Positions 55,140 to 64,000 of a stretch of DNA of 64,000 bases are shown here, piece by piece. The notes beneath the pieces were generated by a model. That model was not told the origin of the DNA. It saw only the letters and a list, made by a program, of their open reading frames with translations, and made no database searches. Position 1 is the first letter of the stretch. Every line of letters starts with the position of its first letter. A program made the position numbers and the translations under genes. Source of the DNA: Sympetrum striolatum (lineage: Eukaryota; Arthropoda; Insecta; Odonata; Libellulidae); contig OX388341.1 in the NCBI GenBank assembly GCA_947579665.1, forward strand, positions 4,712,001-4,776,000. Direction: 5' to 3'.

Positions 55140-58100
55140 TTAAGAGACGGAAGCGAAGTGAGAAAATAAGAGGCTCGGGATATAAATGACGGGACGACGA
55201 CAAAGATGGCAGAGGATGTATCACGTACAGAATTAAATCAATTCTTATAGTTTCCAAACGCGCTCAAATTATTCTTCTTTGAACCTACCTAATCCATTGA
55301 GGCAGCCGCTCGACTCTGTGGGAAAGTAAGTTGTTCCTTGGACGTCGGATGCAACAGTGAGAAGGGCATACCAACACTAATTATGTCGTTCCACGAAAGT
55401 GACGCTTCTATCGAATAAATTCAGGAGGAATTATATTCGCTTTTCTGCTGGAAGTGCAATGTCACGTCTTTTGCCATCCGAAGGGTGTGCATAGATTGGT
55501 CTGAAGGAATCCTCCTGTATCAGAAACGATAACCCTCTAATTGTAAAAGAAACTTCCAGAAAGGCAACTGAGGTTTCGTCGAGGGTGATGCAACTATTCG
55601 GAGAGTTTTTCATAAATAATGCGCAGTCGTACTCGAGGTTTATTCATGATTTAGAAATTTAACCGTATTATTTTCATCGGAAGTTACGCGTATATAATGC
55701 CAGCGATTAAACTTACAATGCATTAATTCAAAGCAGAAAAACTAATTGGGAACGGTTCAATCGTTATGAAATGAGTAGTGCAGTAGACCTTTTCAATAAA
55801 ATCCTTTGATGTGTTTTGAACATGAACCCATTATTTATGAAAGCAATCACATCAACAATAGTTTAATTTGAGAGCATTACGTACCATCCACATTATTTAA
55901 TAGTATTATGAGCATTTGTGAAAAGAAATTTTCTAAAGTAATTGAAAAATATCGAACTTTTTTCAACAGCAGGCTGTCATTCTTTTAAGCAAGGAACTCT
56001 TCTTTATGAAAATAAATCGCATAAAATTGCGACACATTTTAAGGCTTGTAATTAGATTCATTCGTTTTAAGAGAATTCTCAATATTTTTGTGACAAAGGT
56101 TTGATAAAAATGGCTCTGGATTAGTATCTTTCTCGTTCCTTGTATGCAATCGAAAGTGGGGGTCAGGACACCACTGATTGGTTCCCTATTTTCCCACAAT
56201 CCACAGAAGAAGTTCCTCAACTTTCAAGATTTGAATTCACATTACAAAATCCGTACTTTTTCGCTCTGTTGGATCCCCGGCGAGTCAAATGTTTGAATGT
56301 ACCACTCTCAGGCATAATTTCGATAAATTTCGAGGCAAAAAAGAAGATATTATTTAATTTGGAAAATATTTATGTCTGTGATGTCTTTTGTGTTGGCCAA
56401 TTTTTCCAGGTATCACATTTCGATCAGAAAAAGTGATACGACCCACCGAATTTGGGTAAAAATAAAACAATTTTCGATAGAATAAATAAAAAATCGACGC
56501 AAGTCATCATTTTGATAGGATTGGCGACGACTTTCGTTGTTGATGTTCTTTTATTTACTCTCAAACGTTATTAATTATCACTTAAGTTAATGATTGGTTC
56601 TAGAGTACATTCAAAATTATAATCGTAAACACGACCGCTATCGCGTATGTCTGGTAGTACCGGTTGAGTAAATTAGCTTTTCGATTTATTTACGGTGATT
56701 CCCTTCTACGGTTATTAGTCTAGGAACAAAAGTCAGATGTTCGCGAAAAGTCGTTGTTTAAATGAGGAGGCGAGTTTAGAGGGTGAGTAATGACTTCCGC
56801 TCTTTTCTGGAAAAAGACGGAGTCATTGAATTCGTGTTCCAATTTCCTTCATAAAACTCAAATGGAATCTATCGAATGAGTGTCGTCGCATATTACAGGA
56901 AAAGTGTTTTCTGATCAGCTGTTGCATTAGAATGATCGTTTCCAGAATATCAACGGCGATCTTAATTCTCCTCAAGTGACAGACAGTAATGTAAATTAAT
57001 GTTGATAAAGTAAATTGAATCATTATCAAAATACACGTTACACCGTGAATTAATAAAACGAGAATGAGCACAAATATGTAGTGTCGTTGCAATTGATTTC
57101 ACTGGTGGTTGCCATGAATTTCCATTTTTGGGGCATCTTCGAGTATTGCTAAATCAACCATCAACGAGGTAGAACTAAAAGAAATCGACGTTCCTAAGAG
57201 AAATGTGTTTCTCCGGTATCAGATACATTTGATCCGACATGAAGAAGCCAACATTAGAGTTGCTTCGGTGAATCACTCTCAATTAAAGAGAGTTTCCACT
57301 GGCGCTGTGTGCGGTTAATGGAAGAATGAAGGATCCAACCCAAGTCGGACTCTAAACTGGAAACAATTTTCGCAAGTATAACTGTGATTTCAAAAATTCG
57401 ACAGTTAATGAATGACAATATGTTTGATATTACAATAATTATTTCGTGGATTCTTAAAGGTACAGCGAAGCAAATGGACGCTACTGAATGCAATCCGCCC
57501 TCAATTTTCCTTTTTATCTTTCTATATCAGCATTAGACAATGGCGTGAAAGAGGATGGACTCGGATCGTCGTCATGCATATTTCTGAGTTCAGAATCTCC
57601 TCGAAGCATCGCATACACGTCTATGATTTTCTTGCTCAGAATTCGTCCTAAAATGAACTAAAGAAAAATACTACGTCCACGAGTCACTTTGCGAAAGAGG
57701 AATTCCTCTGCCTAATTTAAACAAGGGCTGCCAACATTCCCTCACAGTGCCGCTCAAAGGCAGTCCAAGGAAAAAGGTTGGCCAAAGCAATTTTCGCCAC
57801 CGACGGCGAACAGGGACTTGGCAGTGACATCAATTGGCCTCATTCCGCGTGTCAAACGCTGCTGCACTCTGTTGACCTAAATGGGAAGCTTCTACTCTAG
57901 ATTAAATTCGAGCGCCAATCCTTCGCAAATTGATTGAGATTAGAAGGACGAAAAGAACGGACGAAAGAGCGTGCTAAAGAGATTAAAATGATGGGCACCT
58001 CTTCCGAACTCCTCCCAAACACGAAAGGATTTAATAATCGCAATAACTGGTCCATTGGAAAATATCGTGGAACTCATCGCATCGTGGGCAGGGATCAGGT

Positions 58101-59680
58101 TGTGAACCACTACATCCATATTTTCTCAAATGATGTCGCCATCGGTCGTGAAGATGCGCTTTTCCCAACTCGTAATAGCGCACTAAAACAATCGCAGCGC
58201 ATTAAGAAGTTGTCCAGAAATACGAAGAGCCACGAAGGGTGACACAAATTTCATCCCTCAGATTTAAAAGTGACCTTTTCTCTCCGAAAAATCAGAGCGG
58301 AAGGTTAAAAGGACTTATTAGTGTTTTGATGTATTTCCATTATTTTCTTAACTGTCGGGAAGAAAGAGATGTCCTTCCTCATTGTACACTCGGTTGCAAA
58401 ATCACGTTTGGAGCGGTTGCCGAATCACTAGGATAGAATCTTTAAGGGCCCCAGCAACACTGTGGAAGGCCTTCTCCGTTACTTCCAGTCCCTATTTATT
58501 TGCCTTGTCGGTCAATGTTGTCAATACGAAAGTTGAGACACTTTTCGCGAAGAGATTTGGTCGGCACAAGTTTGCAGGTTTTGAGAAAGGGAAGGCTCAT
58601 TTTTGGAGACGTCTCATTCTTTCTTTTTAATAAAATTTGGAGAATTTCTGCTTTAAATCAAACATAGGAACGCACGTAGCATTTTCTTTGCCGGAAGATG
58701 GTAATTTAACTGAAACCGATCGTTTTTGTATTTTTTTAATTAACTCCTGTGGAAGTTTCAAAAGTTTAATCTTTGCCTTCATTGAATTGTAGTACATCTT
58801 AGCAAAAAGGAATACCAAAACTCTAGTTATGCAAGGAATTATTTATATTTTTGGTATGAAATTAAATAAAATAAACTAGGCGGTATAATTTTCAGGATCA
58901 AGTTAGGTTGAGATGCAATATTACTGCACATATTGCAAGTTGAGAATTAAGCATAGAAAGGAGGAGACAAAGCTTAAATTTGCCATCATGGCAAATAGAA
59001 GCACAATCTGAAAGGCAGTCAAATTCCCCAAAGTTTTTGTTTCTTCGGGGACAGGAAATCCTGCATTACATATACCTGCCAAGACGAATCTTGCTTCTCT
59101 GTATCTTTTCTACTTTTCGCTTTAGAGGGCCTACCTCATGCATTCCAAGATTCAGCTTACAAATGATTTGTGCGCAGCCTCTTTAACATTCTTATTTAAT
59201 TTTCTAAGCGTATTCACTACGTCTATAAAGTCTAATTGTAAATTGAATTTTGGATTAAGAAAATGCATTGCTTCATATAAAGTACTTACGATACCTAATA
59301 CGAAACTTTTATTGGAGAATATCTGAATATATTCGTAATTCTCCGTACACAACTACTTTCTAAAGACAGTAAATCTAATAAAACATGGAGAAGAGCTAGG
59401 GGAAGGCCATGTAATTCGGAAGCATTGATATCGTCGTTTTCAGAATCAGAATGGAATTCACCACAAGACGCGAAGCTTAATCGTCCAAATTCTTAAAAGA
59501 AAACAAAAAGAATTTGTAACAGTTCTTCAGAGCTCATTGTTGCAGCATATACGTCGAATGTTCAGTGTTCCCAAATATTCCATAACCACGTCAAACATTA
59601 TTGCTACCACTAGAATTTTTTTTAACCTTTCCTGAAGGTAGAATGAACCTTCTGATAGTAGTAATGAAGAAGAAACTTGG
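55140..59680. other. gene-poor stretch, no recognised gene
   Basis: Patches of higher GC at 55300-55610, 56640-56830 and 57540-58260 contain open frames (55431-55613 minus, 57934-58242 plus, 58382-58630 plus), but none resembles a known family. The missing upstream exons of the ankyrin gene should lie here or beyond; I could not recognise one. 56270-56290 (ggatccccggcgagtc) resembles the retroposon unit at 48600-48640. Confidence 0.35.
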
Positions 59681-59694
59681 TAATTCTCCACACG

Positions 59695-59765
59695 ATGCGC
59701 GATGTTTTGATTTACAACCGGTTTCGCTACCGGAGTAGTATCTTCAACACTATGCCTAACATTTA
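59695..59765 (-). mobile_element. PLE-like terminal fragment
   Basis: The minus strand reads ttgaaga (59747-59741), then a CTAC/GTAG stem, then gaaaccggt (GAAA at 59725-59722). This is the same core-stem-GAAA layout as the other PLE termini in the window and the same following word (GAAACCGGT) as the copy at 53.4 kb. The first base of CTGAAGA is changed to T and no coding sequence is attached. Confidence 0.4.
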
Positions 59766-59869
59766 ACAATTAATGCCTCTATTTTTTTCCAATTCAAAAA
59801 TGTACAACGACCGACAGCGTTATAATAGTGGATTATACCATGAAAATAAGAGTTACAGATAATAAACTA

Positions 59870-60270
59870 GCCAGTGGCGGATTCAGGAGGGGGGAATGAG
59901 GGAAATTTCCTTTCCCCCCAAATCCAAGAGAATACATTTTCCGAGGCCAATAATTTAATACTTATTTAATGTTGCCGTATTCTCTTGGCGTCCCTTTACA
60001 CGATGCTATTCTGTGCTGCTTCCGAGTCGCGCCACTCATAGCTGAACATTGTTTCAAATAGAGGAGTTCACACAAGTAGCAGCACAAAATCAGACGCGCC
60101 ACTGGACGCGGCCGCCATTCAGTCGCATGCGGTGGCGATGCCGACCGTGAGACAACATTGTAACGCCTAGTTGTAAGGAAGAAACTGACAATGTTTGAAA
60201 TCGGCGACTGCTTTGCACTCGATGTTCTACCCCTTTTCTCCCTCGAACGACTGAAGCTAAAGTTCATTTT
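59870..60270. other. unassigned; hAT-like word at 59873
   Basis: 'ccagtggcggattcagg' at 59872 looks like an hAT/MITE end but no matching partner was found. The minus frame 59962-60366 (134 codons) overlaps the Harbinger-like subterminal repeats and is not credible as a gene. Confidence 0.3.
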
Positions 60271-60276
60271 TGACCT

Positions 60277-60530
60277 AGCGCACACCGACGATTTTCTGCC
60301 CGCAGACAGTTTTGTCGTAAGAGCAAGGGCTATGGCGTTGTATGGGTGAGCGCACACCGAAGACACGACCAGGGCAAGACAAAAATGCCCTCGAGCTCCG
60401 CAGACAGCCCCACGACAATTTTGTCTGCCGACTGTCGGACGTCAATGTATTCTTATGGGCGCGCGCACACCGAGGGCAAAACAGTCTGCCGACAACTGAT
60501 TTTCACGCGGGAACAAAACCCTGCAGCAGC
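60277..60530 (+). mobile_element. Harbinger-like terminal region with GCGCACACCGA repeats
   Basis: gcgcacaccga occurs at 60278, 60350 and 60463, each followed or preceded by variants of 'cagacag', 'ttttgtc' and 'gccgac'. Such repeated GC-rich subterminal words, upstream of a MADF-domain gene (63574-63748), suggest the left end of a PIF/Harbinger-type transposon whose second gene encodes the MADF protein. The element end and its TTA-type duplication were not pinned down. Confidence 0.4.
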
Positions 60531-61440
60531 ATTTAGAGTATTGAAACTGTCGTGTAAGATTCGCGTTGGTGTTTAGTTTACTGCTGTGAATAAGGTACGT
60601 ACATCAATCTCTTAACCCGCCGTTACTCGCGCCCTATTTTGTTACGTGGTTACTCGCGCGGGGTGTTTCTACACCCCACCGGACTTTTTCATTTATCACG
60701 GTTATCTTCGAAAACATTCCTGATTATTTTTATCTGTTATCATTTATAAATCTTTTTTGATATGATACCTAAATTTTACGTTGATATTACGACTTTTAAA
60801 ATTTTTATGAGCTATTCAATAATAATACTCAAAAAATTGTACAATAAAACGAAAATTTGACTCGTATACCTTATAGATGAAATATCTTTGTAGTAATCAA
60901 CGTATTCGTCGTAAGCAGACATTTTAAAACAATTAAAGTGAAAAATTAATCCAGATTAATGCAATTTAACCCGCAATTACTCGCGCTCAATTTTGTGACG
61001 TGAATGCTCGCGCGGAGTGTTTTCACACCCCACCGGTCTTTCTTTCATAACCTTTTTTTACTACTAATTGTACCCTGAAAAGCTTAAAAAGCCTTCTAGG
61101 TATATTATACAAGTTGAATAACGATATTTAAAATTTTAATTTTACAAGTAACTGAAAATATTACGCCTGAAAAATGTTATAAGTAATTGTAATCTCCGAC
61201 ATGGAAAAGTTTTAGAAACGATATTTTCGCACGAATAAATGTGTCTGTAGTTATGAAAATACTTAAAGATACTAAACAAAGTTGTTTTTTCCATCTAACA
61301 CCATTTAATGCTACCTTGAAGCTAATTTACTGCTTGTTTTTGGAAGCGCGTTCATGAAGCTGAAAAGTAAAAGAAAATATTTCGAGCGGGCTTGAAAGAG
61401 TAAACAATAGAAAATCCTTTGATGTATTTATTAATATTTT

Positions 61441-62430
61441 TTAAAAATTCTTCTCAAATTTTAACGAAGCACGCGTGCGTTTATCGCAGTATTCGCAATG
61501 CAGTTTAGTTTTCATTTCCTTATTCCTGGGGCATATAACACATCGCCCACGACCTCCTTTTATAATCTTCTCTTGAGGCTCTGATGTCGATGGCTCTTTA
61601 AATTTTTCTGCTTTTCTTTTTAGTTCTTTTGGTAAGTTTTTTTGCCAGGCCCTCTTTATTATAAAGAGTTTTACCAACCACTCAGGGATTTCTCTGAGGA
61701 ACATCCTCCTATTTATCCTGATGTCTGGATATACGCTTCTATGTACAATAAAAACATTTATACCCAAAGTGTTTAGCAAATGGTAAAATATTGCTAATGG
61801 CCATCTTTAAGTATTTCTTGCCACGCTGTAAGTCCCATACATTTCATCTACACTATCGACGCCACCTTTTAGCGAATTTTATTCGAAGTCGAATTATTTA
61901 GTCGAAATATTACCTCAGGTTTGTGTTTCTTGCCCGTGGACGCATCAATGCTGTTTTCTTTGTGCTTACTTGAATGGTCAACACACACCTTTTCTTTTTT
62001 GGGACATATGATACCAGGGTCATGTTTTTTCTGAAGAGAAACAAGCTGCTTTTTTGATTCTACAATTTGTGGAGGGAGTTCCTCTTTATTCTTACCGATG
62101 GTTCCGACTAGCGTCAACTTTTCCTGGAGGAAATCCTCTAAAAGTGACACGCTTAGAAACCAATTGTCAGCAATCTTGTTCCTCCCTGTCCCCACAATCG
62201 GACAGACAATCCGTTTTACGACGTCCTTGGGACTATTGCTGTGTTTATAAGGACCATCTGGTTGAACCCCAACATAAACTTCGAAGTTTTTGGTATAATA
62301 TACTCCAGCATCCATAAGAGCGCAAATCTTTATCCCATACTTGGCCGGTTTGTAGGGTAGATATTGACGGAAAGAATATCTGCCTCGAAAAGGAATCAAT
62401 TGTTCATCTACAGTGACGAAAGAATGTTAT
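61441..62430 (-). pseudogene. piggyBac transposase, truncated and disrupted
   Basis: From 62430 the minus strand reads FVTVDEQLIPFRGRYSFRQY (first catalytic Asp in VDEQ), then KICALMDAGVYY, IVCPIVGTGRNKIADNWFLS (second Asp in DNW), and STGKKHKPEVI, ending in a stop at 61869. A frameshift follows, then KGGVDSVDEMYGTYSVARNT (third Asp in GGVD), a TAA stop, then RWPLAIFYHLLNTLGINVFI. The end is a Cys-rich CVICPRNKEMKTKLHCEYCD motif, the C-terminal zinc-binding domain of piggyBac proteins. All three catalytic acidic positions survive but the N-terminal ~250 residues are gone and there are at least two disruptions. Confidence 0.85.
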
Positions 62431-62681
62431 AATTGAGATACAAGAAATTCTTGCTTACTAATAAGTTACCAGGAGCTTGGAGGAGGAGATGGATAGACTT
62501 ACGAAGAAACACTTTCCAAATGGTATAGAAGAGCACAGAAGAATAGTAAAGTCATTCCATCCTTTACGTTGCTTTTCTTCACTGAGTAAACTTATCGCAC
62601 AAACTCGAACACTAACTCGCTAATGTCGAATCTATGAGGCACCACAAAATAGAATGAGAGACCAAATCTTTCCACTCAGGT

Positions 62682-62710
62682 CTTGGGGTACCGAAACTCG
62701 GTACCCCAAG
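62682..62710. repeat. perfect 13-bp inverted repeat
   Basis: cttggggtaccga / aac / tcggtaccccaag, within the non-coding part of the piggyBac element where the transposase N-terminus would be expected. Confidence 0.95.
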
Positions 62711-63573
62711 AAGGACTGTCCCTGTTTCTTCTTCAACGCGGTCAATCGACAATTATTTTAGCCATGCGACCGAAGAAACAAATCCTTATTGTTATGTTTC
62801 ATAAAAGTAAGACCGTACATGCCCTCAGAACAAACAGTAGGGGACAATAAACAAGGCCGCGCTCCCTCAGGAAAAAAGGGGCTTGGTCTTCCTTTGCGCT
62901 GAAGGCGACGCTCCATTGCCACAGGGGACAACGGTGCCCGCTCCGTAATATTTCATTTACATATTCATAATAACAAATACAATAAATGAATTACTTATCT
63001 TTTAATTTCTAATTAATATTATCTCAAATTCTGTAACTGGCCTGAGAACTGAAACCTCGCCTTGGAAAGCTTCGCGGAGCTAAATAGTGAGAGGGATTAT
63101 TAGAGATTACAAGTGAGATAAAATTACATCAACGTACTTACCAATTACATTCATGAATTATAACATTTACTAAGTGATCATTGATCATGGAACACACGAA
63201 TAAAAACATAAAACTTCAAATAATAACCCGTAAAAGAATTAATAAAACATGAACTTCGGAAAATTAACCAAAAATAGGAGTATTATCAAATGAAAAGCGT
63301 CATATCTCTGCAAGAAATGGCAAGAAAATCACGATTTTTGCAGAAAAGGTCGGGAACATAAAAAAATGAAGCTACCGAGAAGAAGGGGTCAATAAACCTA
63401 AGCGTTTAAAAATAGAAGCTGATTGAAAACGGCTGGGGTGTAGAAACACCCCGCGCGAGTAACGGCGGGTTAATTCAAATTACTTTAAAATTTCTTTCGT
63501 TATCCATAAAATTGATTCACTCATATAATCTTCCTCTTCAAATGTTTTTCCCCACATTTAAAAGTCGGCAGTG

Positions 63574-63748
63574 ATGGACGAAAACGTAGAAAACTTAATC
63601 GAAGAAGTTGAAAAGCGCCCCGGAATCTATGATAAAAGTTTGAAGGAGTACTCGAATATAAACATTAAGAAGAAACTGTGGGAGGAGGTCTACTGAGTGT
63701 TGATCCCCAATTGGAACGAATTGGACGGAGAAAATAAAACGAAAGCAG
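63574..63748 (+). pseudogene. MADF-domain protein exon with nonsense codon
   Basis: After the acceptor 'taaaagtcggcag' the ATG at 63574 opens MDENVENLIEEVEKRPGIYD, then KSLKEYSNINIKKKLWEEVY, a TGA at 63694-63696, then VLIPNWNELDGENKTKAG, ending at a perfect donor gcag|gtaagt (63748/63749). LI..V+..P.+YD...+.Y.+...+...W..V is the start of the MADF (Adf-1-like Myb/SANT) DNA-binding domain, common as the second gene of PIF/Harbinger transposons and in host factors. The single in-frame stop, in otherwise clean sequence, indicates a recent lesion (or a sequencing error). A short upstream exon may end at aataag|gtacgt (60594/60595), in which case the piggyBac copy sits in its intron. Confidence 0.7.
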
Positions 63749-64000
63749 GTAAGTTTTAATGTAAATTATTATTACAAATTATTTACAGATCAATTTCAAA
63801 AATAGATGTGTGTATTTCACTGATTTTTCGGATCAGTAATTGCTACTGATTTTTTCATTTCTTTGCTACGTAAAAATCAAGATACTAATTTAAGAAAATG
63901 GAATTCATATTTTACTGTATTGCCATGGTAAGGTTCATTGCGGGGTTGTAAAATAATTTGATGAATACTGCCTTACATCAATGCCATTATTTTGAGATAC
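63749..64000 (+). other. intron following the MADF exon
   Basis: AT-rich sequence after the gtaagt donor, running off the window edge; the second half of the MADF domain would lie in the next exon. Confidence 0.4.

Larger units (their letters stand above)
60616..63469 (-). mobile_element. piggyBac-like transposon in a TTAA target
   Basis: TTAA lies directly outside both ends (60612-60615 and 63470-63473). The left end cccgccgttactcgcgc and the right end gcgcgagtaacggcggg are perfect 17-bp inverted repeats. Both ends then carry ggggtgtttctacacccc, itself a hairpin; the right end directly, the left end after about 28 extra bases that repeat 'gttactcgcgc'. A second, diverged left end (ttaacccgcaattactcgcg) lies inside at 60966-61044. 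The 2854 bp element carries the C-terminal two thirds of a transposase on the minus strand; the N-terminal third is missing. Confidence 0.9.

Noticed and set aside
57934..58630. Series of plus-strand frames that could be exons
   Set aside because: No recognisable motif and no convincing splice pair; recorded only as unassigned.
59962..60366. 134-codon minus-strand frame
   Set aside because: Overlaps the GCGCACACCGA repeats; no domain and no conserved start.

Overview
The window is AT-rich nuclear DNA from an intron-bearing eukaryote. It is most likely an arthropod and probably an insect with a large, transposon-rich genome. Coding exons carry GT/AG splice sites. The repeat fauna includes piggyBac, Transib, Tc1/mariner, pogo/Tigger and PIF/Harbinger DNA transposons, CR1-like and other LINEs, Penelope-like elements (PLEs) and RTE-like tails. 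I cannot name the species.

Only two cellular protein-coding genes are convincingly present. (1) A minus-strand ankyrin-repeat gene resembling the ANKRD33/ANKRD33B group has three phase-compatible exons at 51196-51067, 50075-49935 and 41403-40940. Together they give 244 residues ending in a lysine-rich tail; the 5' end lies upstream of these exons and was not found. (2) One exon of a class I alpha-1,2-mannosidase (GH47) lies on the plus strand at about 35177-35365, with no partner exon seen. Weaker exon candidates lie at 21769-21909 (+), 14943-15181 (+) and 28132-28503 (-).

Layout. 1-4.1 kb: AT-rich sequence with a diverged internal duplication. 4.8-5.2 kb: a LINE-like 3' end and a G-rich tract. 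5.2-9.8 kb: an unusual array of ~146-176 bp subunits, each with a tRNA T-arm-like (B-box-like) motif, arranged as three direct higher-order copies plus one inverted copy. 10.7-11.5 kb: a ~330 bp tandem duplication ending in an (AC)n-bearing retroposon tail. 13.9-15.4 kb: Tigger-like remnants. 15.5-21 kb: an A-rich gene desert of diverged, reordered repeats. 23.1 kb: a TA-flanked MITE. 25.2 kb: a PLE terminus. 26.3-26.9 kb: an RTE-like retroposon. 28.1-28.9 kb: a GC/CpG-rich patch. 30.4-32.6 kb: a Transib-like element with a CACAGTG end. 33.6-34.9 kb: part of the B-box-like repeat, split by a deleted mariner. 36.3-39.3 kb: Tigger and Harbinger fragments. 40.9-51.2 kb: the ankyrin gene, with its 8.5 kb intron full of transposon fragments. 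51.3-55.1 kb: a pile-up of LINE and PLE fragments. 60.3-63.8 kb: a piggyBac element inserted at TTAA within a Harbinger-like MADF transcription unit that carries a nonsense codon.

Almost every transposon-encoded frame visible is broken by a truncation, frameshift or stop. The recognisable history is one of nested insertion: mariner inside the B-box-like repeat, a PLE against the same repeat, and piggyBac inside the MADF unit.
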